Assembly: GCF_013085465.1 (NCBI RefSeq)
Contig: NZ_CP049838.1
Coordinates: forward strand, 6,448,001 to 6,512,000
Origin: Streptomyces asoensis
Lineage (GTDB): Bacteria; Actinomycetota; Actinomycetes; Streptomycetales; Streptomycetaceae
Reading direction: 5' to 3'
DNA length: 64,000 nt
Positions 45,538-55,858 of this stretch are shown one piece after another (position 1 is the stretch's first letter; each line of letters opens with the position of its first letter). The position numbers were made by a program, and so were the translations under genes. The notes below the pieces were generated by a model. That model was not told where the DNA came from, did not search any database, and saw only the letters and a list, made by a program, of their open reading frames with translations.

Positions 45538-46518
45538 CTAGGCGAGGCGCACGCGCGGGTCGATGAGGGCGTACAGAGCGTCGACGATGATGTTGAAGAC
45601 GACGATCGCGCCTGCGGCGACAAGGACGACGCCGAGCAGGATGGGCAGGTCGTTGGTGCTCACCGCCTTGACGGAGAGCATGCCGAGGCCCTGGAGGCTG
45701 AAGGTGGACTCGGTGATGATCGCACCGCCGAGCAGGACGCCGAGGTCCAGGCCGAAGATGGTGACGATCGGGCCCATCGCGCCGCGCCAGGCGAAGCGGA
45801 AGAACACCGTCCGGCGAGAGAGGCCCTTCGCACGGGCGGTACGGACGTAGTCCTCGCTCAGCGCCTCCACCATCTGGGAGCGCGTCATACGCGTGTAGTT
45901 GGCCGTCCAGATCAGCGAGAGGACGATCCATGGAACCAGCAGACCCTTGGCCCAGGCGGCCGGGTCGTCCGTGAACGGTGTGTAGCTGGCGCGGTCCAGG
46001 AGCTTCCACTGGTCGACCAGCAGGTAGGTGGCGAGCACGCCCACGACGTAGATCTGCATCGAGGACGCGATCAGCGAGGCCGAGCTGGCGATCTTGTCCA
46101 CGGCCTTGCCCTGCTTCACGGCCGCCAGCATGCCCGCGCCGATGCCGAAGATCAGGTAGATGACCGAGCTGCCGAGGGAGAGCGACAGGGTGGTCGGGAA
46201 GCGGTCCATGATCGTGCCGAGGACCGGCTCACGGTTCTGGAAGGAGAAGCCCAGGCACGGCGCGGGGCAGTTGCCGAAGGACGTGTACTCACGGCCGACG
46301 AAGATGCCCTTGAGCCAGTCCCAGTACTGCACGGGCAACGGATCGGCGATCCCCAGGTTCTTCCGCACCAGCTCCAGGGTCTCGGGGGTGCACGCCTTGC
46401 CGCAGGCGATGCGGGCGGGGTCGCGCGGGGCGGCGTAGAACAGGACGAACACGATCGCGCTGATGATCAGCAAGATCACCGCGGCGCCGAGGATTCGTCG
46501 GACAAGGAAGCGGAGCAT
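45538..46518 (-). CDS. BldKC-like oligopeptide permease
   Basis: The 326-residue DppB-type permease is exactly the length of BldKC. It starts MLRFLVRRILGAAVILLII and has the same external Cys motifs (CGKACTPETLE, NCPAPCLGFSFQN) and EAA loop (RTARAKGLSRRTVFFRFAWR). About six membrane helices are visible. It is the third gene of the inverted operon. Confidence 0.88.
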   Translation of the reverse strand: MLRFLVRRILGAAVILLIISAIVFVLFYAAPRDPARIACGKACTPETLELVRKNLGIADPLPVQYWDWLKGIFVGREYTSFGNCPAPCLGFSFQNREPVLGTIMDRFPTTLSLSLGSSVIYLIFGIGAGMLAAVKQGKAVDKIASSASLIASSMQIYVVGVLATYLLVDQWKLLDRASYTPFTDDPAAWAKGLLVPWIVLSLIWTANYTRMTRSQMVEALSEDYVRTARAKGLSRRTVFFRFAWRGAMGPIVTIFGLDLGVLLGGAIITESTFSLQGLGMLSVKAVSTNDLPILLGVVLVAAGAIVVFNIIVDALYALIDPRVRLA

Positions 46519-46600
46519 GGCAGTTGGGTTTTCCTGACGGATGCCGAAGGGGGGAAGGAGGCGGGGCGGCCACAGGCCGCCCCGCCACGAGGGCCGGTCG

Positions 46601-48385
46601 TCAGGCCTTCACGAACGTCTTGTAGAGCAGGGTGGCGGAGAAGTTCGGGTCGAACTGGGCCCCGCCGACCTTGTTGCCGTAGACGTAGTAACGGCGCTGG
46701 TACATCTCGGGGATGATCGGCGCGACCTCCGTCATGATCTTCTTGTCGAGCGCGGCCCAGGCGGCGCCCGCCTTCTTCTGGTCGGTGATGACCATGTTCG
46801 TCTGGATCGCCTGGTCGATGAAGGGGACCTTCGTCTGCGAGACGTTGTACAGACCGTCGCCGACGCTGGCGCTGTCGAACAGCGGCTGCATCATCGTGTA
46901 GGCGGTCGGCCAGTCCGGGGACCAGCCGTACCACATCACGTCGAAGCTGTTGTCGACCTTCGCGATCTGGTCGTAGTACGTCGTCGAGTCGACCGGCTTG
47001 ATGACGGGGGTGAAGCCCGCCGCCTTCAGCGCGTTCTCGATGACGACCTTGGTCTTGTTGTACGTCGGGTCCTGGGGGAAGGCGTAGACGATCTTCATGC
47101 CCTCCTTGCCGGCTTCCTTCAGCAGCTTCTTCGCGGCGGCCGGGTCGCCCTGCGGCGTCTTCAGCTTGCCGTAGACGTCGAACTTCTCGCGGCCGAGGAT
47201 GTCGGGGCTGAGGATCGTGGTCGCGAAGTCGCCGGAGGACGGGCCGCCGTAGATCTGACGGATCTGCTGGAGCGGCCAGGCGTGGTTGAGAGCCTGACGG
47301 ACCTTGAGGTCGGTGACGCGCTTGGTGTTGATCGCGTAGTAGTACGTGCCGGTGAGCAGACCGTTGAAGGTGCGCTTCTTGATCTCCGGGTCGGTGAGGA
47401 CCTTCTGGATGCGCTCGGCGGGTACTCCCTTGTAGATGGAGACCGCGTAGGCGTCGTTGCCCTGGGAGGCGATCAGGCGGTCCACGCCGTCCAGGGTCTC
47501 GATGCCGAAGGTGAACTCGAAGCCGTCCGGGTAGTTGTTGCGGATCGAGTCGGTCTTCGGGTCCCAGAACTTGTTGCGGGTCAGCGTCATCGACTTGTCG
47601 GTGACGTGGCTCTTGACCATGTACGGGCCGCAGGCGGCCGGCATCTTGTCGTACTTCTCCTTGGTGTCCAGCTTCGGGGACACCGCGGCGTACGAGTGCA
47701 TGGCCAGCGTGAAGTTGAAGTCGGGGCGGGCCTCGGCCAGGTTGAAAGTGACGGTCCGCTTGGCCTTGTCGGTCACGATCTCGGTGAGGTGCTTGCCCTT
47801 GTACGGGCCCTCGTACGCGTCACGCCACTTGCCGCCCTTGCCGGTGATGGCGATTTGGACGTAGCTGGCGGACTCGATGATGAACGTGGCCCACAGGCGC
47901 TCGATGCCGTGACGCACGTCGTCGACGGTCAGCTCAGTGCCGTCCTGCCACTTCAGACCCTCCTTCAGCGTGAAGGTCCAGGTCTTGCCGCCGTTGGACA
48001 TCGTGCCGGTGTCCTCGGCCAGGTCGCCGACCAGCTTCTGGTGGCCGCTGGAGTCGATCTTGTAACCGGTGAGGCAGCGATGCAGCAGCAGGGCGGCGGT
48101 CGAGTTGTACGCGTAGTAAATGCGCTGCGGGTCGAGGTGCGAGAAGTCGTCCGGGGCGATGCCGTAGATCGTCCCGCCCTTCTTGGCGCCCGCGATCTCG
48201 GGAGCGGGACCGGTCGAGTCGGCCTTGGTGCCCACGGTGACCGTGGCGCCGGTGTACTCGGTGGCGCCGCCGCTCGGGGTGGAGCTGCCGCCTCCCGCAT
48301 CGCCGCTGCTGCACGCCGAGAGGAGCGTCGACCCCGCGGCGGCGACAGTCGTTGCTATGACGAAGTTTCTGCGGGAAAGAGACAT
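46601..48385 (-). CDS. BldKB-like substrate-binding lipoprotein
   Basis: The 594-residue protein has an N-terminal SRRNFVIA twin-arginine motif followed by a lipobox (LLSAC, Cys25). This suggests Tat export and lipidation, a common combination in Streptomyces. The SBP_bac_5 domain follows (TYYYAINTKRVTDLKVRQAL, DVMWYGWSPDWPTAYTMMQP). It shares layout with BldKB but differs more than the ATPases do, so it may bind a different peptide. Confidence 0.87.
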   Translation of the reverse strand: MSLSRRNFVIATTVAAAGSTLLSACSSGDAGGGSSTPSGGATEYTGATVTVGTKADSTGPAPEIAGAKKGGTIYGIAPDDFSHLDPQRIYYAYNSTAALLLHRCLTGYKIDSSGHQKLVGDLAEDTGTMSNGGKTWTFTLKEGLKWQDGTELTVDDVRHGIERLWATFIIESASYVQIAITGKGGKWRDAYEGPYKGKHLTEIVTDKAKRTVTFNLAEARPDFNFTLAMHSYAAVSPKLDTKEKYDKMPAACGPYMVKSHVTDKSMTLTRNKFWDPKTDSIRNNYPDGFEFTFGIETLDGVDRLIASQGNDAYAVSIYKGVPAERIQKVLTDPEIKKRTFNGLLTGTYYYAINTKRVTDLKVRQALNHAWPLQQIRQIYGGPSSGDFATTILSPDILGREKFDVYGKLKTPQGDPAAAKKLLKEAGKEGMKIVYAFPQDPTYNKTKVVIENALKAAGFTPVIKPVDSTTYYDQIAKVDNSFDVMWYGWSPDWPTAYTMMQPLFDSASVGDGLYNVSQTKVPFIDQAIQTNMVITDQKKAGAAWAALDKKIMTEVAPIIPEMYQRRYYVYGNKVGGAQFDPNFSATLLYKTFVKA

Positions 48386-48467
48386 GGCTGACCCGATTTC
48401 TAGTGGAGTGACGAAGGTACGTGATGCGCTCCGCCCGGGCCCCGTCGCCCAGGTGGAGTGGGGTGGT

Positions 48468-49496
48468 TCAGCGCTTGGTCTTCGGGTCCAGAGCGTCGCG
48501 GACCGAGTCGCCGAGCAGGTTGAAGGCCACGACGAAGATCACCATCGACAGGCCCGGGAAGAGCATGAAGGTGATGTCGTCCTGGTAGTACTTGGCACCG
48601 AACTGGAGCATCACACCCCAGTCCGGAGTGGGGTCCGAGAGGCCGACACCGAGGAACGCGAGACCCGCTTCCGCCGTGACGTAGGCGGGCAGCAGGAGCG
48701 TCGACTGGATGAGGATCGGCGTCCACAGGTTGGGCAGCAGTTCCTTGAAGATGATCCGGGCCGGCGAGGCACCGGTGACCTTGGCCGCCTCTACGAACTC
48801 CCGCTCGCGCAGAGCGAGCACCTCGCCGCGCAGCAGTCGGGCGATGGAGGCCCAGCCGAAGGCCGTCATCACGAGGATGAGACTGGTGACCGTCAGCCAG
48901 ATCGGGGTGTTCTCGTCCGGGGCGACGAAGATGGCCAGGACGACCGGCCAGAACGCGATGAAGAACAGCGTCTGCGGGAAGGCCAGCAGGATGTCGATGA
49001 CCCGGCCGACCAGGTAGTCCGTCTTGCCGCCGAGATAACCGGCCGTGATGCCGATGACGACGCCGAGCAGGGTCGTCATGAGGGTGGCGGCCGTGGCGAT
49101 GAGCAGCGAGTTGCGCATGCCGTACAGCAGGAAGGTCAGGACGTCGCGGCCGAGCTGCGGCTCGACCCCGAACCAGAATTCGCTGCTGATGCCGCCGTTC
49201 GGCTTGATCGGGAAGTTGAACTCGTTGAGCAGGCCCGGGATGTTCATGCCATAGGTGGTGTACGGGTCCTTTCCGTACAGCTTGGCGATGAGGGGCGCGC
49301 CGATCGAAACGGCGAAGAAGAAGATCACCACATAGGCGGATATGACGCCCGCACGGTCGCGCTTGAATCGGCTCCAGGCGAGCCGCCCCGGTGAGCGGCT
49401 CTCGTTGCCCTTGGGGGCGGAGGACTTCGCCGGTGTCGCGTTGTCTCCGTCGGTCACCTCGAGGGTGGTGGCCGGGGAAGGGGTTGGGGGGGTCAT
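48468..49496 (-). CDS. BldKA-like oligopeptide permease
   Basis: The 342-residue DppC-type permease starts at ATG 49496 (ACGGAGC upstream); the frame extends 23 codons further without support. N-terminal polar region, helix GVISAYVVIFFFAVSIGAP and the EAA loop EAAKVTGASPARIIFKELLP resemble BldKA, including its 'PNGGISSEFWFGVEP' loop. It is the first gene of the inverted operon. Confidence 0.87.
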   Translation of the reverse strand: MTPPTPSPATTLEVTDGDNATPAKSSAPKGNESRSPGRLAWSRFKRDRAGVISAYVVIFFFAVSIGAPLIAKLYGKDPYTTYGMNIPGLLNEFNFPIKPNGGISSEFWFGVEPQLGRDVLTFLLYGMRNSLLIATAATLMTTLLGVVIGITAGYLGGKTDYLVGRVIDILLAFPQTLFFIAFWPVVLAIFVAPDENTPIWLTVTSLILVMTAFGWASIARLLRGEVLALREREFVEAAKVTGASPARIIFKELLPNLWTPILIQSTLLLPAYVTAEAGLAFLGVGLSDPTPDWGVMLQFGAKYYQDDITFMLFPGLSMVIFVVAFNLLGDSVRDALDPKTKR

Positions 49497-50046
49497 GACG
49501 CTCCGTGCCCTGTGGGTCAAGGACCCCGCAGGGCTCTCCCTACGGGCTACGCCGGACTTTTTCAACGCAATTCGTTCAAGGTCAATAAATTCTGGGCTCC
49601 CTTGACTTTGTCTTTACATTCTTTACTCAGGCTTGACCACATCGTAGCTACGCGTGTAGCGCGCCGTGATCGTTCCGTGTCTGAATTCGGGCCAACTACG
49701 CGAAACGGGCAAGGGGTTCGATATTCGGACGCCAGGGTGTCGGAATGCGTACATCTCGGGGTCACAATCCAACGGTTCGGCATCGGATGGTGAAGATCCG
49801 TTGCGTACCGCACCGAAGATCCATTGTGACCTGCGAAGAAGATCCTTTTCGACCCCCCGCCAGGATCCTGCTGTCGGCCTGCGGCGCACTTGTGACGTCC
49901 CCCGAACAGCCCCCCGATGGCCTCCCGTCGGGCGCGGCCCCTGTGCGTAATGCACCTTTTAAGTTGATATTTACTGGTACTGGATCAGTGCTTCGGCGCT
50001 GACGGCACAGCGCTCAGGTAAAAGCGCGGTCAATGAGGAGGCATCC
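49497..50046. promoter_or_regulatory. 550-bp divergent promoter region with 23-bp-spaced GAAGATCC triplet
   Basis: This spacer between the bldK-like operon and the third importer is noticeably AT-richer. GAAGATCC occurs three times at exact 23-bp spacing (49792, 49815, 49838), about two helical turns apart. That is the arrangement expected of a regulator binding one face of DNA. AT-rich TTTTAAGTTGATATTTACTGG (49951-49971) may hold the promoter of the plus-strand operon. No gene is seen. Confidence 0.55.
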
Positions 50047-51675
50047 ATGCGTGGAGCCACGCACGCCAAGTGGGCCGCATGCGCGGCGGCGGCAGCACTC
50101 GCGGCGACGGCGTGCGGGGGCGGGGGGAGCGACAGCGGCGGCGACGGAGGCGCGGTGCTCAGCTCCTCCTGGGGAGACCCGCAGAACCCGCTGGAGCCCG
50201 CCAATACCAACGAGGTGCAGGGCGGCAAGGTCCTGGACATGATCTTCCGCAGCCTGAAGAAGTACAACCCGGAGACCGGCGCGGCCGAGGACATGCTGGC
50301 CGAGAAGATCGAGACCACGGACTCCCAGAACTTCACCATCACCGTCAAGGACGGCTGGACGTTCAGCAATGGCGAAAAAGTGACGTCGAAATCCTTCGTC
50401 ACCGCTTGGAACTACGCCGCGAGTCTGAAGAACAACCAGAAGAACGCCTACTTCTTCGAGTACATCGAGGGCTACGCCGCGGCCCACCCCGCCAGTGGCT
50501 CGCAGACCACCGACGTCCTCTCCGGACTCAAGGTCGTCAACGACAGGACCTTCACCGTCAAGCTCAAGCAGAAGTTCTCCACCTTCCCCGACACCCTGGG
50601 CTACCCCGCCTACGCCCCGCTGCCGCAGGCCTTCTTCACCGACCACGCGAACTGGCTGAAGAAACCGATCGGAAACGGGCCGTACACGATCGACTCCTAC
50701 ACCAAGGGCTCCCAGATGGCCCTGAAGAAGTGGGACGGCTACCCCGGCGACGACAAGGCGGAGAACGGCGGCGTGACCCTGAAGGTCTACACCGACAACA
50801 ACACCGCCTACACCGATCTGCTGGCCGGCAACCTCGACCTCGTCGACGACGTGCCCGCGGCCCAGCTCAAGAACGTCAAGAACGACCTCGGCGACCGCTA
50901 CCTGAACACCCCCGCCGGCATCATCCAGACCCTGGCCTTCCCCTTCTACGACAAGAAGTGGAACACCACCGGCTCGGACAAGGTCCGTACCGGCCTCTCC
51001 CGCGCGATCGACCGCAAACAGATCACCGAGACGATCTTCCAGAACACCCGCACCCCCGCCACCGACTGGACCTCCCCGGTGCTCGGCGAGGAGGGCGGCT
51101 TCAAGGAAGGCCTGTGCGGGGACGCCTGCGAGTACGACCCCGCCGCGGCGAAGAAGCTCATCCAGGAGGGCGGCGGCCTCCCCGGCGGCCAGGTCAAGAT
51201 CACATACAACGCGGACACCGGATCCCACAAACAGTGGGTCGACGCGGTCTGCAACTCGATCAACAACGCCCTCGACAACGACAAGGCCTGCGTCGGCAAC
51301 CCGGTCGGCACCTTCGCGGACTTCCGCACCCAGATCGGCGACCGGAAGATGGCCGGACCCTTCCGGGCGGGGTGGCAGATGGACTACCCCCTCATCCAGA
51401 ACTTCCTCCAGCCGCTCTACTACACGAACGCCTCCTCCAACGACGGCAAGTGGTCCAACAAGGACTTCGACAAGCTCGTCGACCAGGCCAACGCCGAGAC
51501 CGACACCGCCAAGGCCGTGGAGACCTTCCAGCAGGCCGAAGAGGTCGTCCGCGACAACATGGCCGCCATCCCGCTCTGGTACCAGAACGGCAGCGCCGGC
51601 TACTCGGAGCGGCTCTCGAACGTCAAGCTCAACCCGTTCTCCGTCCCGGTCTACAACGAGATCAAGGTCAGCTGA
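50047..51675 (+). CDS. Peptide ABC transporter substrate-binding lipoprotein
   Basis: The 542-residue protein starts at ATG 50047 with GAGGAGG upstream. A short signal peptide ends at Cys23 (LAATAC, a lipobox of moderate quality), followed by a Gly/Ser linker. The SBP_bac_5 domain contains NEVQGGKVLDMIFRSLKKYN and AGWQMDYPLIQNFLQPLYYT, typical of the DppA/OppA class. It is the first gene of a five-gene importer operon distinct in sequence from the two bldK-type operons. Confidence 0.87.
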   Translation: MRGATHAKWAACAAAAALAATACGGGGSDSGGDGGAVLSSSWGDPQNPLEPANTNEVQGGKVLDMIFRSLKKYNPETGAAEDMLAEKIETTDSQNFTITVKDGWTFSNGEKVTSKSFVTAWNYAASLKNNQKNAYFFEYIEGYAAAHPASGSQTTDVLSGLKVVNDRTFTVKLKQKFSTFPDTLGYPAYAPLPQAFFTDHANWLKKPIGNGPYTIDSYTKGSQMALKKWDGYPGDDKAENGGVTLKVYTDNNTAYTDLLAGNLDLVDDVPAAQLKNVKNDLGDRYLNTPAGIIQTLAFPFYDKKWNTTGSDKVRTGLSRAIDRKQITETIFQNTRTPATDWTSPVLGEEGGFKEGLCGDACEYDPAAAKKLIQEGGGLPGGQVKITYNADTGSHKQWVDAVCNSINNALDNDKACVGNPVGTFADFRTQIGDRKMAGPFRAGWQMDYPLIQNFLQPLYYTNASSNDGKWSNKDFDKLVDQANAETDTAKAVETFQQAEEVVRDNMAAIPLWYQNGSAGYSERLSNVKLNPFSVPVYNEIKVS

Positions 51676-51681
51676 CCCGCC

Positions 51682-52605
51682 ATGGGCCGGTATGTGATCC
51701 GGCGTCTGCTCCAGATGATCCCGGTGTTCATCGGCGCCACGCTGTTGATCTTTTTGATGGTGAACGTGATGGGCGACCCCATCGCGGGCCTGTGCGGTGA
51801 CCGGGAGTGCGACCCGGCCACCGCCGCCCAGCTGAAGAAGGAGTTCGGTCTCGACAAGCCGGTCTGGCAGCAGTACCTGACCTACATGGGGAACGTCTTC
51901 ACCGGAGACTTCGGTACGGCGTTCAACGGCCAGCCGGTCACCGAGCTGATGGCGACGGCCTTCCCGGTCACCATCCGGCTGACGATCGTCGCGATCATCT
52001 TCGAGATCGTCATCGGCATCACCCTGGGTGTCATCACGGGCCTGCACCGGGGCCGCCCCGTCGACAGCGGGGTCCTGCTCCTCACCCTCGTCGTGATCTC
52101 CGTCCCCACCTTCGTCACCGGCCTGCTGCTCCAACTGCTGCTCGGCGTCGAATGGGGCTGGATCAAACCGTCGGTCTCCTCGGAGGCCACCTTCGGTGAG
52201 CTGATCGTGCCGGGCCTGGTGCTCGCCTCCGTCTCCCTGGCGTACGTCACCCGACTGACCCGCACCTCCATCGCGGAGAACAGACGGTCCGACTACGTCC
52301 GGACGGCCGTCGCCAAGGGGCTGCCCCGCCGCCGGGTCGTCACCCGGCACCTGCTGCGCAACTCCCTCATCCCGGTGGTCACCTTCATCGGCACCGACAT
52401 CGGCGCCCTGATGGGCGGCGCGATCGTCACCGAGCGCATCTTCAACATCCACGGCGTCGGCTTCCAGCTCTACCAGGGGATCCTCCGCCAGAACACCCAG
52501 ACCGTCGTCGGCTTCGTGACCGTCCTCGTGCTGGTCTTCCTGGTGGCCAACCTGCTCGTCGACCTCCTGTACGCCGTACTCGACCCGAGGATCCGCTATG
52601 CCTGA
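51682..52605 (+). CDS. Peptide ABC transporter permease (DppB type)
   Basis: The 307-residue protein starts MGRYVIRRLLQMIPVFIGAT. About six helices are visible, with the EAA loop 'RTAVAKGLPRRRVVTRHLLRN' and the end DLLYAVLDPRIRYA. It lies 6 bases after the binding-protein gene and overlaps the next permease gene by 8 bases. Confidence 0.88.
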   Translation: MGRYVIRRLLQMIPVFIGATLLIFLMVNVMGDPIAGLCGDRECDPATAAQLKKEFGLDKPVWQQYLTYMGNVFTGDFGTAFNGQPVTELMATAFPVTIRLTIVAIIFEIVIGITLGVITGLHRGRPVDSGVLLLTLVVISVPTFVTGLLLQLLLGVEWGWIKPSVSSEATFGELIVPGLVLASVSLAYVTRLTRTSIAENRRSDYVRTAVAKGLPRRRVVTRHLLRNSLIPVVTFIGTDIGALMGGAIVTERIFNIHGVGFQLYQGILRQNTQTVVGFVTVLVLVFLVANLLVDLLYAVLDPRIRYA

Positions 52606-53611
52606 GCCGACGCCGCCGGAGCAGCACCTGCCGGGCGCGGGCCGTACTCCGGAGGAGGGCGCCATCGCCGACACCGGCATGGGCGGCGCGATGGACCTGG
52701 CCACCGCGGAGGGGGAGACCCTCGAGAAGACACCCGGCGGGCCGCAGGCCACCGAGCCGTCCGAGAAGGCCCGTTCCCTCTGGTCCGACGCCTGGCGGGA
52801 CCTGCGTCGCAACCCGGTCTTCATCATCTCCGGCCTGGTCATCGTCTTCCTGGTCTTCATCTCCCTGTGGCCCGGGGCCATCACCTGGATGAGCCCCCTC
52901 AAGTGCACCCTCTCCAAGGCCCAGGAGGGCTCCCAGCCCGGCCATCCCTTCGGCTTCGACGGCCAGGGCTGCGACGTCTACACGCGCGTGGTCTACGGCG
53001 CCCGTACGTCCGTCACGGTCGGTGTCCTGGCCACGCTCGGCGTCGCGCTGTTCGGCAGCGTGCTGGGCGGGCTTGCCGGGTTCTTCGGCGGGGCGGGGGA
53101 CTCGATCCTGTCCCGGATCACCGACATCTTCTTCGCCATCCCGGTCGTCCTCGGCGGCCTGGTCCTCCTCTCCGTGGTGACCAGCAATACGGTCTGGCCG
53201 GTCATCGGGTTCATGGTGCTGCTCGGCTGGCCCCAGATCTCCCGGATCGCCCGCGGCTCGGTGATCACCGCCAAACAGAACGACTATGTCCAGGCCGCCC
53301 GAGCCCTGGGCGCCTCCCACTCCCGGCTTCTGCTGCGGCACATCGCGCCGAACGCGGTCGCCCCGGTGATCGTCGTGGCGACCATCGCGCTCGGCACCTT
53401 CATCGCGCTCGAGGCGACCCTGTCCTACCTCGGCGTCGGACTGAAGCCGCCGACCGTCTCCTGGGGCATCGACATCTCCGCCGCCTCGCCCTACATCCGC
53501 AACGCCCCGCACGCCCTGCTGTGGCCCTCGGGCGCCCTGGCCCTCACGGTCCTGGCGTTCATCATGCTCGGCGACGCGGTGCGCGACGCCCTCGACCCGA
53601 AGCTGAGGTGA
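52598..53611 (+). CDS. Peptide ABC transporter permease (DppC type)
   Basis: The 337-residue protein has an acidic N-terminus of about 60 residues, a first helix (PVFIISGLVIVFLVFISLWP), and the BPD_transp_1 domain with EAA-type loop QAARALGASHSRLLLRHIAP. It ends in GDAVRDALDPKLR. It pairs with the upstream DppB-type permease. Confidence 0.88.
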   Translation: MPEPTPPEQHLPGAGRTPEEGAIADTGMGGAMDLATAEGETLEKTPGGPQATEPSEKARSLWSDAWRDLRRNPVFIISGLVIVFLVFISLWPGAITWMSPLKCTLSKAQEGSQPGHPFGFDGQGCDVYTRVVYGARTSVTVGVLATLGVALFGSVLGGLAGFFGGAGDSILSRITDIFFAIPVVLGGLVLLSVVTSNTVWPVIGFMVLLGWPQISRIARGSVITAKQNDYVQAARALGASHSRLLLRHIAPNAVAPVIVVATIALGTFIALEATLSYLGVGLKPPTVSWGIDISAASPYIRNAPHALLWPSGALALTVLAFIMLGDAVRDALDPKLR

Positions 53612-53618
53612 CGGCCGG

Positions 53619-54612
53619 ATGCTGCTCGAAGTACGCGACCTGCACGTGGAGTTCCGCACCCGGGACGGGATCGCCAGGGCCGTCAACGGCGTCAGCTACG
53701 GCGTGGACGCGGGCGAGACGCTCGCCGTGCTCGGCGAGTCCGGCTCCGGCAAGTCCGTCACCGCCCAGGCGATCATGGGCATCCTCGACATGCCGCCCGG
53801 CCGGATCACCGGCGGCGAGATCCTCTTCCGCGGCAAGGACCTGCTGCACCTCAAGGAGGAGGAGCGCCGGAAGGTCCGCGGCGCCGAGATGGCGATGATC
53901 TTCCAGGACGCCCTGTCGTCCCTGAACCCCGTGCTCTCGGTGGGCGACCAGCTCGGCGAGATGTTCGTCGTGCACCGGGGGATGTCCAGGAAGGACGCGC
54001 GGGCCAAGGCCGTGGAGCTGATGGACCGCGTCCGCATCCCGGGCGCCCGGGAACGGGTCAGGGACTACCCGCACCAGTTCTCCGGCGGTATGCGCCAGCG
54101 CATCATGATCGCGATGGCGATGGCCCTGGAACCGGCGCTCATCATCGCCGACGAGCCCACCACCGCCCTCGACGTCACCGTCCAGGCCCAGGTCATGGAC
54201 CTGCTCGCGGAGCTCCAGCGCGAGTTCCACATGGGCCTGATCCTCATCACCCACGACCTGGGCGTGGTCGCGGACGTGGCCGACCGGATCGCGGTGATGT
54301 ACGCGGGCCGGATCGTCGAGTCGGCCCCGGTCCACGACATCTACAAGGCCCCGGCCCACCCCTACACCCGCGGCCTGCTCGACTCCATCCCGCGCCTGGA
54401 CCAGAAGGGCCAGGAGCTCTACGCCATCAAGGGCCTGCCGCCCAACCTCATGCACATCCCGCCCGGCTGCGCCTTCAACCCGCGCTGCCCGATGGCCCAG
54501 GACGTGTGCCGTACGGACGTACCCCCGCTGTACGCGGTCGACGAGGTCGACGAGGCGGGCGGGTCCGACGCGGACCGCACGAGCGCGTGCCACTTCTGGA
54601 GGGAGTGCCTGC

Positions 54613-54620
<8 letters not shown>
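53619..54620 (+). CDS. Peptide ABC transporter ATPase (DppD type)
   Basis: The 333-residue protein has Walker [13 protein letters not shown], signature [14 protein letters not shown], Walker [13 protein letters not shown] and the C-terminal Cys motif [15 protein letters not shown]. It overlaps the next gene by 8 bases. It is more distant from BldKD than the inverted copy at 44.5-45.5 kb. Confidence 0.88.
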
Positions 54621-55701
<1,081 letters not shown>

Positions 55702-55807
55702 ATACCCAAACACGCATCAACCGCGTTAACACACAGGCAACTTGACCGACCCGATTCCGATATACGGACGGGCCACTCTGAACAGCGTACGGCCGTGCGG
55801 GTGCCGT

Positions 55808-55847
55808 AAACGGGCCGGGAGCGCCATGTCTCCCGGCCCGTTTTTTG
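55808..55847. terminator. Bidirectional intrinsic terminator
   Basis: ACGGGCCGGGAG and CTCCCGGCCCGT form a 12-bp perfect stem with an 8-base loop, followed by TTTTT and preceded by AA. It lies between the importer operon and the convergent S9 peptidase gene. Confidence 0.92.
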
Positions 55848-55858
55848 CCCCTACGGCA

